Assembly: GCA_963832895.1 (NCBI GenBank)
Contig: CAWHVQ010000002.1
Location: 248,001 to 312,000 of the forward strand
Source: JAMXLO01 sp963832895
Lineage (GTDB): Bacteria > Pseudomonadota > Alphaproteobacteria > Acetobacterales > Acetobacteraceae
Reading direction: 5' to 3'
DNA: 64,000 bases
Below are positions 37,129 to 48,348 of the stretch, one piece after another. Position 1 is the stretch's first letter; every line of letters starts with the position of its first letter. Under the pieces are notes generated by a model. The model was not told the DNA's origin and made no database searches. It saw only the letters and a program-made list of their open reading frames with translations. The position numbers and the translations under genes were made by a program.

Positions 37129-37166
37129 TTACTTATTCACGGCTAATTTGCTTTTTACTAATTCAC
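37129..37166. promoter_or_regulatory. Direct-repeat operator upstream of the RHH gene
   Basis: TTACTTATTCAC (37129-37140) and TTACTAATTCAC (37155-37166) differ at one base and start 26 bp apart. They lie 27 bp upstream of the RHH start in an AT-rich patch. RHH dimers bind such repeats cooperatively, so autorepression is inferred. Confidence 0.55.
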
Positions 37167-37375
37167 AGTTGCAGCGTCAAGAGCTCAATTTCGCGCCTAA
37201 TGAGTGATCGGCCCGCAAAGCGCAGCTTATGGTTAAGATGCCTTCTCGGATGCTCGCGCAACTGCCGCCAATGGTGGAAGATACCCACTGCGAAATGACT
37301 GGACGTCGAGCAGGCACCCTCCGAAGATCTTAATGCGCGGTTAATACCGGGGTCGCGTTGCACGGGAGTTATTCG

Positions 37376-37759
37376 GTGACAGGACCGGCTGCGACGCGGC
37401 GGAAACGTCACGCCATTCTGCTCGTCAATGACGAGCCAGATCTTGGAGAGACGATCAAGGCATACCTCACCGAGCGCGCGATGGAGGTCATTCCGGTCCA
37501 TGATTCCGTCGTGGCGCTGGGAGTGCTCGAAGCCAGGCCGGCGATGGATCTTCTGACGACCGAGATCGACATGGGCAACCGCGCGCCCCGATCCGTCGCT
37601 CTGACGGTGCGGCATCTCGTCCAGGGCGTTGGATTCGTCTTTCTGACCGGACGTCCACATTTGCTCGCCGCACCTGCTGAGCTCCGTAACAAGGCGTTCG
37701 CCAAGCTGATTGATCTGGCCGATCTGCCGCGGGAAATTCGCCACCGTCTGACCGAGTGA
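37376..37759 (+). CDS. Degenerate response-regulator receiver domain
   Basis: About 128 residues from GTG 37376 (GGGAG 7 nt upstream; TTG 37358 is an alternative). The fold is recognisable: AILLVNDEPDLGETIKAYL at the start, then MDLLTTEIDMG and FVFLTGRP. The first acidic pair is NDE instead of DDE. The phosphoacceptor position is Glu63 (TTEID for the usual TDI), which would mimic constant phosphorylation. The conserved Lys-Pro is absent (KAFAKLIDL). It probably serves as a phosphorylation-independent binding module. No kinase is adjacent. Confidence 0.6.
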   Translation: MTGPAATRRKRHAILLVNDEPDLGETIKAYLTERAMEVIPVHDSVVALGVLEARPAMDLLTTEIDMGNRAPRSVALTVRHLVQGVGFVFLTGRPHLLAAPAELRNKAFAKLIDLADLPREIRHRLTE

Positions 37760-37849
37760 GATCCGTCCCGATCGCTGTCGGGATGCCGTCGAGGTTCGTC
37801 AAACGCTCGACCGTGGTGTAGAATGGCGCGCCTTGGCGGAGCCTCAACT

Positions 37850-39541
<1,692 letters not shown>

Positions 39542-39545
39542 GCGC

Positions 39546-40357
39546 ATGCAGTTCGGCGCCGCGATGTTCTTCACCGACGCTTCGATGACGCCAGGCGAAC
39601 TTGGCCCGCTGCTGGAGAAACGTGGCTTCGAATTGCTGTGGGTGCCGGAGCATTCGCATATCCCGCTAGTGCGTACCAAGGCGTTCCCCGGTGGCCCCGA
39701 ACTGCCGCGGCCGTACTACGACATCATGGATCCGTTCCTGGTGCTCACCGCCGCGGCGGTGGCGACGAAGTCGCTGAAGGTCGGCACCGGCGTGTGCCTT
39801 ATCAACCAGCGCGATCCGATTCAGACCGCGAAGCTGGTCGCCTCGCTCGATCAGCTCTCCGGCGGACGCTTCCTGTTCGGTGTCGGCAACGGCTGGAACA
39901 AGGAGGAGATGGAGCACCACGGCACCAACTACGACACGCGCCACAAGCTGTCGCGCGAGCGCATCGAGGCGATGAAGGCGATCTGGTCGCACGACACCGC
40001 GGAGTATCACGGCGAATTCGTCAACTTCGCACCGATGCAGACCTGGCCGAAGCCGGTGCAGCAGCCGTTCCCGATTATCGTCGGCGGTGCATTCCCGTAC
40101 ACGGCGCCGGTCGCACGCGGCACGGGGACATTGCACAGACCCTGCCGGAATTCCACAAGATGGCACAGGAGGCGGGGCACACCGCGGCGTCGCTTCCGGT
40201 CACCCTGTTCCGTGTCGCCGAGGATCTTGATCAACTCCACCGGTATCGCGATCTTGGGATCGCCCGGGTGGTGATCAGCCTCCCGGCGGCCAGGGCGGAT
40301 GCCATCCTGCCGATCCTCGACCGCTGGGCACCGCTGATGCGTGCCGTCGCCCCCTGA
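39546..40357 (+). pseudogene. LLM class F420/flavin-dependent oxidoreductase, internally damaged
   Basis: From ATG 39546 the product is a clear LLM enzyme (FELLWVPEHSHIPLVRTKAFP, QLSGGRFLFGVGNGWNKEEME, PFPIIVGGAFPY). After GGAFPYTAPVARG the frame fails. The C-terminus continues in another frame as GDIAQTLPEFHKMAQEAGH to 40357. Relatives have ~10 more residues (an ARRA.RYGDGWIP-like block) at the junction. A small deletion, not a multiple of three, therefore occurred near 40110-40130. It lies 4 bp after glnS. Confidence 0.85.
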
Positions 40358-40379
40358 TCAGACGAAAGGAGACCGTCAC

Positions 40380-40862
40380 ATGCACCAGACCAAGAACGAC
40401 CTGCCCTCCAACACGCGGAACGTCGCGATCGATCTGCTCAACGCGCGACTGGCGGACGCAATCGATCTCGCGCTGCTGACCAAGCAGGCACACTGGAACC
40501 TGAAGGGACCGCGTTTCATCGCGATACACGAAATGCTGGACGGGTTCCGCACCCAGATCGACGGCCACGTGGACACGATGGCAGAGCGCGCCGTGCAACT
40601 CGGAGGCACCGCCCTTGGCACCACCCAGTCGGTGGCGAAAACCACAAAGCTGGCGCCCTATCCAACCGATATCTACGCGATCAAGGACCACCTGCCGGTG
40701 CTGATCGATCGCTACGCCCAGGTCGCCAACGCCACACGCAAGGCAATCGACGACGCTGACGAGTTGGGGGATGCCGACACGGCCGATATCTTTACCGCGG
40801 CGTCACGCGACCTCGACAAGGCACTGTGGTTCCTCGAGGCACATATCCAGGAAACCGACTGA
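40380..40862 (+). CDS. dps: Dps family ferritin-like DNA-binding protein
   Basis: 160 residues, AAGGAGA before ATG 40380. Four-helix Dps fold. The ferroxidase site residues lie in LLTKQAHWNLKGPRF (His) and MLDGFRTQIDGHVDTMAER (Asp/Glu). The N-terminal tail is short. It forms a dodecamer that stores iron and protects DNA from peroxide. The DUF72 gene follows after 2 bp, so both are on one message. Confidence 0.93.
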   Translation: MHQTKNDLPSNTRNVAIDLLNARLADAIDLALLTKQAHWNLKGPRFIAIHEMLDGFRTQIDGHVDTMAERAVQLGGTALGTTQSVAKTTKLAPYPTDIYAIKDHLPVLIDRYAQVANATRKAIDDADELGDADTADIFTAASRDLDKALWFLEAHIQETD

Positions 40863-40864
40863 CA

Positions 40865-41665
40865 ATGCCCGGCGCCATCCGGGTCGGTGTCGGTGGCTGG
40901 ACGTTCGAGCCGTGGCGCGGAACCTTCTATCCGCCCAAATTGCCGCAGAAGCGAGAACTGGAACATGCGAGCCGGCAACTGACCTCCATCGAGGTCAATG
41001 GCACCTACTACGGCTCGCAGAAGCCAGCGAGCTTCATCAAGTGGCGCGAAGAGACGCCCGACGGGTTTGTCTTCTCGCTCAAGGGTCCGCGCTTCACCAC
41101 CAACCGTCGCGTACTGGCTGAAGCCGGATCATCCATCGAGCGGTTCCTCACCGGCGGCGTGTTGGAGTTGAAGGAGAAGCTCGGGCCGATCAACTGGCAG
41201 ATGCCGACCACCAAACAGTACGACCCGGACGACTTCGAGGCTTTCCTCAAGCTGCTGCCAGCTCAGGTGGATGGTCAGCCGCTTCGCCATGTCGTCGAGG
41301 TGCGCCATAAGAGCTTTGCGTGCCCAGATTTCATCGCGCTGCTGCGAACCTACGCTGTCGCCGCGGTGATGGCCGACAGCGACACCCATCCGGGCCTGCA
41401 CGACCCGACCGCACCGTTCATCTACGCGCGGTTGCAACGTGCGTCGGAACAGGAGCCTGCAGGCTATGCGTCCAGTGCGCTGGGCACATGGGCGAAGCGC
41501 GCGAGCATCTGGTCTGCCGGGAAGGTTCCGACGGACCTGCCTCTGCTCGCGCCGCCCGAACCCAAGCCGCCCAAGTCGCGCGACGTCTTCATCTACATGA
41601 TCAACGGCTTCAAGCCGAAGGCGCCGGCCGCGGCGATGGCGCTGATCGAGCGGTTGTCAGCATAA
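40865..41665 (+). CDS. DUF72 domain-containing protein (YecE-like)
   Basis: 266 residues. TIM-barrel DUF72 signatures are IRVGVGGWTFEPWRGTFYPP, TSIEVNGTYYGSQKPASFIKW, FVFSLKGPRFTTNRRVL and VEVRHKSFACPDF. The product ends IYMINGFKPKAPAAAMAL. The function of this widespread family is not established. ATG 40865 lies just after the dps stop. Confidence 0.9.
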   Translation: MPGAIRVGVGGWTFEPWRGTFYPPKLPQKRELEHASRQLTSIEVNGTYYGSQKPASFIKWREETPDGFVFSLKGPRFTTNRRVLAEAGSSIERFLTGGVLELKEKLGPINWQMPTTKQYDPDDFEAFLKLLPAQVDGQPLRHVVEVRHKSFACPDFIALLRTYAVAAVMADSDTHPGLHDPTAPFIYARLQRASEQEPAGYASSALGTWAKRASIWSAGKVPTDLPLLAPPEPKPPKSRDVFIYMINGFKPKAPAAAMALIERLSA

Positions 41666-41707
41666 TCGGCAGAATATTCACGCCGACGCCACCCCACGGA
41701 GACCGCC

Positions 41708-43147
41708 ATGCCATCGACGACCTGCATCCGCAACGCTGCCTGCATAGTCGCCTGGGATGCGGCGAACCGGCGCCACGCCTATCTGATGGGCGGCGACGTC
41801 GTGTTCACCGGCGACGCGCTGACCTACATCGGCAAGCACTACAACGGCGCGGCGGACGCAACGATCGACGGCACGGACCTGATGGTGATGCCGGGCCTGA
41901 TCGACCTGCACGCCCATCCCAGCACGGAGCCGTTCTTTCGCGGCGTGCGCGAGGAACACGGCGTGCCCACGATGTACATGAGCGGGCTCTACGAACGCTC
42001 GGTCGCGTTGCAGCCGGATGCCGCCGCGCGCAAGGCCGGCAAGCAGGTGGCGTTCTGCGAGATGCTGCTGTCCGGGATCACCAGTGTCGCCGATCTGTCC
42101 GGCATCGACGAAGGCTGGATCGACCTGGCGGCGCAGAGCGGCCTTCGCGTGTTCCTTGCACCCTCCTACGCCTCTGCGCGCTGGCATCTGGAGAATGGCT
42201 GGGCGCTGCAGTATCGCTGGGATGAGACCGCCGGTCGCCGCGGACTCGATGCCGCCCTGGCATTGATCGAACAGGCCGCCGCGCATCCCTCCGGCCGGCT
42301 CTCCGGCATCGTCTCGCCGGCGCAGATCGACACCTGCACGACAGATCTGCTGCGCGACAGCTTCGCCGCGGCCGAGGCGCGCGACATACCGCTGACCGTG
42401 CACTGCGCGCAGAGCGTCAACGAGTTCCTGGTGATGGTCGATCGCCACGGCAAGTCGCCCGTGCAGTTCGCGCACGGCCTCGGCATCCTCTCGCCGCGCA
42501 CCGTGCTGGGCCACGCGATGTTCATCGACGAGCATTCATGGGTGCGCTGGCATACCCATACCGATCTCGGGATTCTGGTCGATACCGGCACCAGCGTCGC
42601 GCATTGCCCGTCCCCGTTCGCGCGCTACGGCCATACGCTGGAGGATTTCGGCCGCTATCGTCGCGCCGGTGTCAATCTCGGCATCGGCACCGACGTCGCA
42701 CCGCATAACGTCATCGAGGAGATGCGCCTGGGCGCGATCCTGGCGCGCGTGGCGGCGCGCGACATCAACACCACCAGCGTCGCCGCGCTGTTCCATGCCG
42801 CGACGGTGGGCGGCGCTGACGCACTGCATCGACCCGATCTCGGTCGCCTGACCGCCGGTGCGAAGGCCGACCTCGTGCTGGTCGATCTGGCCAATCCGTG
42901 GATGCGGCCGGCGCGCGATCCGCTGCGCTCGCTGGTGTTCACCGCCGCCGACCGTGCGGTGCGCGCGGTGTTCGTGCACGGCGCCAAGGTGATGGAAAAC
43001 GGCCACGTGCTGACCATGGACCACGCGGCCGCCTTGGCAGCAGTGACCGAAGGCCAGCAGCGCATGCTGCGCGACGCACCATCGCGCGATTGGGCCGGCC
43101 GGACCGCCGAACAGATCTCGCCACTCAGTCTGCCGATATTGGCGTAG
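41708..43147 (+). CDS. Amidohydrolase family protein
   Basis: 479 residues. Metal site: GLIDLHAHPS (HxH, ~residue 72), LTVHCAQS (His), and GIGTDVAPHN (Asp, ~335). This is the subtype III-like layout of the chlorohydrolase/cytosine deaminase branch (TrzN/AtzA, guanine deaminase). The C-terminal GRLTAGAKADLVLVDL closes the small beta domain. It is followed by an amidase, so the pair probably removes nitrogen groups from one heterocyclic or amide substrate. Confidence 0.9.
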   Translation: MPSTTCIRNAACIVAWDAANRRHAYLMGGDVVFTGDALTYIGKHYNGAADATIDGTDLMVMPGLIDLHAHPSTEPFFRGVREEHGVPTMYMSGLYERSVALQPDAAARKAGKQVAFCEMLLSGITSVADLSGIDEGWIDLAAQSGLRVFLAPSYASARWHLENGWALQYRWDETAGRRGLDAALALIEQAAAHPSGRLSGIVSPAQIDTCTTDLLRDSFAAAEARDIPLTVHCAQSVNEFLVMVDRHGKSPVQFAHGLGILSPRTVLGHAMFIDEHSWVRWHTHTDLGILVDTGTSVAHCPSPFARYGHTLEDFGRYRRAGVNLGIGTDVAPHNVIEEMRLGAILARVAARDINTTSVAALFHAATVGGADALHRPDLGRLTAGAKADLVLVDLANPWMRPARDPLRSLVFTAADRAVRAVFVHGAKVMENGHVLTMDHAAALAAVTEGQQRMLRDAPSRDWAGRTAEQISPLSLPILA

Positions 43148-43192
43148 AGCCGCAGCGCCCCTCGCAAATCGCCCGTCAGAGGAGAACGACCG

Positions 43193-44707
43193 ATGACCAT
43201 CAAGCGCCCCACGCTCAGTCAATTGCACGATATCGCGATGGATTTCGGCATGGATCTGTCGTCGGAACGGGCCAGCGAATTCCTCGCATTGATGGAGGGC
43301 TCGTTCACTTCCTACGACGTGGTCGAGCAGCTGCCGGATGCGAAGCCTGATGTGAAATGGGCGCGCACGCCGGGCTATCAGCCGTGGCCCGAGGAGAACG
43401 AGTACAACGCCTGGTACATCAAGACCGACATCAAGGGCGCACCGTCCGGCAAACTCGCCGGCAAGACGGTGGCGGTGAAGGACAATGTCTGCGTCGCCGG
43501 TGTGCCGATGATGAACGGCGCCTCGACACTGGAAGGCTATGTCCCGGACATCGATGCCACCATCGTCACCCGCATGCTCGACGCCGGCGCGACCATCAAG
43601 GGCAAGTCGCACTGCGAGTTCTTCTGCTTCTCTGGCGGGAGCCACACCGGAGCGCGCGGCCCGGTCATCAATCCGCGCAAGCCAGGCTATTCCGCCGGCG
43701 GATCGTCGTCCGGCAGCGGCGCGCTGGTGGCGGTGGGCGAGGTCGACATGGCGATCGGTGGTGACCAGGGTGGCTCGATCCGCATACCGGCGGCGTATTG
43801 CGGCGTGTACGGATTGAAGCCGACCTGGGGCCTCGTGCCCTACACCGGAGTGATGCCGATCGAGGCCAGCATCGATCACACCGGCCCGATGACCGCGACG
43901 GTCGCCAACAACGCGCTGTTGCTCGAAGTGCTGGCAGGGCCTGACGGTCTCGATCCACGGCAGGGCGGCGCGAAGGTCGCACCGTACACCGAGGCGCTCG
44001 GCCGGAGCATCGACGGCCTGAGGATCGGCGTGGTGAACGAAGGCTTCGGGTGGCCGAATTCGGAAGAAGACTCCGACGCGAAAGTGCGTGCCGCCGCCAG
44101 GTTGTTCGGCAAACTCGGCGCCACGGTTGAGGAGATCAGCATCCCGATGCATCGGATCGGCAAGGACATCTGGCTGCCGATCGCAGCCGAGGGCGCGCTG
44201 GCGATGATGATGAACGGCAACGGTATGGGTTTCAACTGGAAGGGCTTCTACACCGTCGGTCTGCTCGACGCGCACGCGAACTGGCGCGAACGCGCCAACG
44301 AACTTTCCGATAGCCTGAAGATCACCATGTTCCTCGGCGAGTATTTCACTCGCCACTATCGCGGCCGCTTCTACGCCAAAGCGCAGAACCTCGTGCGGCC
44401 GCTCAAGGCCGCCTATGACGCGCAGCTCGCCAAATACGATCTGCTCCTGATGCCCACGCTGCCAGTCAAGGCGACGCCGATTCCCGCTGCCGATGCGCCA
44501 TTGGCCGACTATATCCAGCGCGCTTTCGAGATGGTCGCAAACACGTGTCCGTTCGACATCAGCGGCCACCCGGCGATGGCTGTGCCATGCGGCATGAGCA
44601 ACGGGCTGCCATGCAGTGTCATGCTGATCGGCAAGGATTGGGACGAAAGCACGATCTATCGCGCCGCCCACGCCTTCGAGCAGGCCGGCGACTGGAAGTC
44701 GATGTAA
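43193..44707 (+). CDS. Amidase (amidase signature family)
   Basis: 504 residues, GAGGAGA before ATG 43193. Ser-cisSer-Lys triad: VAVKDNVCVAGVPMMNG (Lys ~94), SAGGSSSGSGALVAVG (cis-Ser), GGDQGGSIRIPAAYCG (nucleophile Ser). The ~65-residue N-terminal extension (ELARHR-like helices) is typical of the longer amidases. It hydrolyses an amide to acid and ammonia. Coupling to the amidohydrolase gene 45 bp upstream suggests a shared pathway. Confidence 0.92.
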   Translation: MTIKRPTLSQLHDIAMDFGMDLSSERASEFLALMEGSFTSYDVVEQLPDAKPDVKWARTPGYQPWPEENEYNAWYIKTDIKGAPSGKLAGKTVAVKDNVCVAGVPMMNGASTLEGYVPDIDATIVTRMLDAGATIKGKSHCEFFCFSGGSHTGARGPVINPRKPGYSAGGSSSGSGALVAVGEVDMAIGGDQGGSIRIPAAYCGVYGLKPTWGLVPYTGVMPIEASIDHTGPMTATVANNALLLEVLAGPDGLDPRQGGAKVAPYTEALGRSIDGLRIGVVNEGFGWPNSEEDSDAKVRAAARLFGKLGATVEEISIPMHRIGKDIWLPIAAEGALAMMMNGNGMGFNWKGFYTVGLLDAHANWRERANELSDSLKITMFLGEYFTRHYRGRFYAKAQNLVRPLKAAYDAQLAKYDLLLMPTLPVKATPIPAADAPLADYIQRAFEMVANTCPFDISGHPAMAVPCGMSNGLPCSVMLIGKDWDESTIYRAAHAFEQAGDWKSM

Positions 44708-44708
44708 C

Positions 44709-45797
44709 TCAGGCTCCGCCTTCCCTCGCGGGATGCCGCAAATCCTCCTCCACAAACCGAATCGCCGCTTCCAGCAGCACGGCGCGGGGATATTCGTTGT
44801 GCGTCATCAGCGTCGCCGCCAGGAGCGGCGCGTTGCTGCCGAACGGCATGGCGACCGCAAGATGGTCGGCATGCGCATAGCCCAGCAGCGTCGAGCCGGG
44901 CACGATGGCGTCGGAGGCGACGACCAGGCCGTCGTTCGCCGGCTCGGTGCGCGAGAGGATGTCGGCGAAGGGGCGCAGCACGGCGGACATGTCGTCGGGT
45001 CCCGCCACCGCCACCAGCGAGTAGGTGCGCACCCTCGCCGGCCAGGCATGCGTCGCGAGCCACGTCAGGCGCTCGGAACGGCGGAGGCTGTCGGCTGCCT
45101 CGACGCCGTGGCCCCGCGGGCACTCGGGCAGGGCGATCGCTTCTGCCATTTGCGCGACCCAGTCCGGCACGATGTCGGCGAGCGGCGAGCCGTTGACGGC
45201 GCCGGCCACGCTCACCAAGGCGACGACCTTGTCGGCGAGATAGGGATAGGTCGCGAGCGCCAGCAGAGCATCGACGGTGCCCTTGGAGTGGGTGACCAGG
45301 ATGATGTGCGCGTCCGCCGGCATCGCGCGGATCGCGTCGCGAATGATTCCGGCGTTGATCTCGCTGGCCTGGCGGCCACGGGTCTGAATGTAGCCGGTGC
45401 GGTAGCCCTGGGCCTGCAGGTCGCCGCGGGCGTCGCCGAACACAGTGGACGTCGAGGCGAGGCACTCGGCCAGCAGGCCCGGCACCATGACCACGGACAA
45501 GCCGGAGCTCGAGGCGGTCAGGACGACGGGGCGGCCAGTTGGCGGTGGCTCGCCGGGGAGCCGCCACAGCGCAGCGCTGGTGTCGCACGAACGGTCGAAC
45601 GGAAGCTTCGCGCCATGGTCGGCGCGGACGGCACAGTAGATCTCGCGGAACCGGCCGCGGCCATCAGTGATGGCAGCCTTGCTGACGGGGAGAAGTATTG
45701 CGGGCGGGGTGGCGGCGACGCGGAACTCCGGCGGGCGCGGAGCGCATGCGGCGAGGAGGGCAACAGAGAACAGCACGGCACCTGGAATGCGGCGCAT
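44709..45797 (-). CDS. Alpha/beta-hydrolase-fold lipoprotein
   Basis: 362 residues. Residues 1-18 are a lipoprotein signal ending LLAAC. The core contains ILVTHSKGTVDALLA (nucleophile Ser in HSKG), VVALVSVAGAVNGSPLAD and a late YAHADHLAVAMPF (His). This resembles lipase/PGAP1-like hydrolases acting at the envelope. It is convergent with the amidase, the stops being 1 bp apart. Confidence 0.75.
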   Translation of the reverse strand: MRRIPGAVLFSVALLAACAPRPPEFRVAATPPAILLPVSKAAITDGRGRFREIYCAVRADHGAKLPFDRSCDTSAALWRLPGEPPPTGRPVVLTASSSGLSVVMVPGLLAECLASTSTVFGDARGDLQAQGYRTGYIQTRGRQASEINAGIIRDAIRAMPADAHIILVTHSKGTVDALLALATYPYLADKVVALVSVAGAVNGSPLADIVPDWVAQMAEAIALPECPRGHGVEAADSLRRSERLTWLATHAWPARVRTYSLVAVAGPDDMSAVLRPFADILSRTEPANDGLVVASDAIVPGSTLLGYAHADHLAVAMPFGSNAPLLAATLMTHNEYPRAVLLEAAIRFVEEDLRHPAREGGA

Positions 45798-45844
45798 CGT
45801 TGAGCCTTCAGCAGGCTTGTCCGCAAGACCATGCGGATGAATTG

Positions 45845-45922
45845 TGACTGAAGGGCTAACCCGCGGGCCTCGATGTAGGTCTCATCCACGTACCAGATCT
45901 GCGTCAGCCGGCGCCGGCCCAC
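45845..45922 (-). pseudogene. IS6-family transposase fragment
   Basis: A ~26-residue stretch (RRRLTQIWYVDETYIEARG) resembles the WhVDETYi core of IS6/IS26-type transposases around the second catalytic residue. Both sides break off into unrelated sequence. It lies in a 410-bp gap (45798-46210) between a lipoprotein and transketolase, probably scar tissue of an earlier insertion. The rest of the gap contains only an unassigned plus-strand piece (ARYLTESFDPALARLAEGYM, ~45995-46060) that may be another relic. Confidence 0.4.
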
Positions 45923-46210
45923 TGCATCTGTTGCCCTGCCCCGACCACGTAAGCCTCGGATCCGACCGAGGACAGGTCACGGCGACGATCGGTTCCGGGC
46001 TGGCGCGGTATCTGACAGAGTCCTTCGATCCCGCACTCGCTCGCCTGGCGGAAGGGTATATGCCGGAGAGCGTGTATTCGACTCCACGGCGAGCTCGCTT
46101 ATTTGCTGGTGGCACAAAACCAAGCACCGATTGAGGCTGGTTGGCTCTTGGGCCACAATGAACTCTCCCGCCGAGCCCGGCGTTTCCTTCAGGAACGGAA
46201 GAGAAAACGG

Positions 46211-48176
46211 ATGGCCGATCTCACGCACGTACTTCATGCCAAGGCAATCGACTTGGGGCGGCTCGCGATCCGTGCCACCACGGCGGCTGGCAGCGGCCAT
46301 CCGACGACCTCGCTGTCGCTCGCGCATCTCGTTTCGGTGCTCATGTACCGCGTGATGCGCTGGACGCCCACCGCCCCCGACAACCCGGGGTCCGATCGGC
46401 TGGTCCTGAGCGAGGGGCACGCGGTGCCGATCATTTATGCCGCATGCACTGATCTCGGCGTCACGTTCGAGCCCGACGGCAAGCGCCGGGCGATGACGGA
46501 GCGCGACCTGATGACGCTCCGCGAGATCGGTTCGGCGATTGATGGCCATCCCAATCCGGTGCTTGGCTTTCCGTTCTTCGACGCTGCGACTGGCTCGTTG
46601 GGTCAGGGCTTGTCGGTGGCGGCGGGGCTCAGGTGCGCGGCTCGGCTCGACGGCCTGCCGAAGCGCATCTTCTGTATCATCGGCGACGGCGAGTCGCGCG
46701 AAGGACAGATCTGGGAAGCGATGGATTTCTGCGCCGATCACCGCCTCGGCGGGGTGGTCGCGATCTTCAACTGCAACACGCTGGGCCAGAGCGACTATGT
46801 CTCGTCAGCGCAGGACTGGGAGCATCTCGCGGCGAAGGCGGCGGCGTTCGGAGCGCGCACCGAGATCATCGACGGCCACGATCCGGAGGCGATCGAGCGC
46901 GCGCTCCGCATCGAGGAGGATCAGCGGCCGCTCGCGGTGATCGCGCGCACAGTCAAGGGATGGGGCGTGCCGAGCCTCGGCGGCCCTGGCCATCACGGCA
47001 CGCCGGTGAAGCCCGAGGCGCTGGCGGGCGTGCTCGCCGAGCTCGACGACACGGCGCGGCGCCTGGGCATCACCGACATCGGGGCGCAGGACTTCGCCGC
47101 GCTCAAGATCACGCCGCCCGCCGCAGTGCCGGCGGCGCGCGCCGCCCCAGACGCGCCCATGGGCTTCGACGCTGCGCTCGCCAAGCATCCGGCGTTGGTA
47201 TCGGCAGAGAAGCTTTCGCCGCGCCGCGCCTATGGCATGGCGCTCGCCGCGCTCGGCGACGCCAACCAGGCGGTGGTGGCGCTCGACGCCGACGTGAAGA
47301 ATTCAACCTATGCCGAGACCTTCGCCAAGGCGCATCCCGATCGCTATTTCGAGGCGCGCATCGCCGAGCAGAACATGGTGTCGGTGGCGGCCGGACTGGC
47401 AGCCGCCGGCAAGATCGCGTTCGTGAGCACGTTTGGCCGCTTTCTCGAACGCGCCTTCGATCAGATCGAGATGGCGATCATCGGCGGGGCGCGCATCAAG
47501 CTTGTCGGCACGCATGTCGGCGTGACGCTCGCGGCCGACGGGCCGAGCCAGATGGCTTTGGCGGACGTCGCCTTCGCGCGCGCGCTCGCGCACGCGAAAG
47601 ACGCCAAGGGCCGATCGTTGGCAGTGCTGACACCCTCGGACGCCGTCAGCGCCTATAAGCTCGTGCTGGCCATGACGGATTATGATGGTCCGGCCTATCT
47701 GCGCGCGGTCCGCGGCGATCTACCGATACTCTATCGCGAGGACGAGCAATTTCCGCTGCGCGGCTCAAAGGTGGTGCGCCGGCCGGTCAGAGACTTCCGC
47801 GGTCGTGCTGGCGGCCTCGGGCTATCTCGTCCATTCCTGCCTTGACGCGGCCGCGGTGCTCGAGAAGCGCGGCATCGCAGCCGCAGTGGTCGACGCCTAT
47901 GCCCTGCCGCTCGACGCCGAGCCCATCCTGGAAATGGCACGGACCGCAGGCGCGGCGGTCCTCGCAGTCGAGGATAATTACGTGGGCGGACTCGGCAGCG
48001 AACTGGCCGAGGCGTCGGCCGCGCGTGCGGCGCCGGTGACGGTGGAGAGCCTCGGGGTACAGCGCATCCCGAAGAGCGGCCATACCCCGGCGGACGTGCT
48101 CGATTATGTCGGCCTGTCGGTGCCGGAGATCGCCGCGGCGGCGGAACGGCTGGCGCGCCGCGTGGCGAAGGGATGA
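46211..48176 (+). pseudogene. tkt: Transketolase, frameshifted near the C-terminus
   Basis: The first frame (ATG 46211, stop 47845) encodes ~520 good residues: AGSGHPTTSLSLAHLVSVL, LSEGHAVPIIYA, ThDP motif IGDGESREGQIWEAMDF with NCN, and the Pyr domain IAEQNMVSVAAGLAAAGKIAFVSTF. After LRGSKVVRRPVRDF it loses homology. The C-terminal domain (VVLAASGYLVHSCLDAAAVLEKRGI, then VGVQRIPKSGHT-like) continues in another frame to 48176. An indel near 47790 is the cause. Single-base error in the assembly is a possible alternative. The short frame at the end (MITSADPPLLAAFIAANW, from ~48172) may be the start of a lost downstream gene. Confidence 0.88.
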
Positions 48177-48348
48177 TCACCAGCGCCGACCCACCGCTGC
48201 TCGCGGCGTTCATTGCAGCGAACTGGGACTGTCCGCACGAGAGAGTTGGATCCGGATAGCCAACGTCACACGACGTTGCGGCAAGTCGCAAGACAGCAGA
48301 GCGCCATGATCCGTCGCTGGCAAAGGCGCCGCCGCCTAATGCCGTACG

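Noticed and set aside
42536..44755. 739-codon minus-strand ORF
   Set aside because: Antisense to the amidohydrolase and amidase genes, both with full catalytic motifs.
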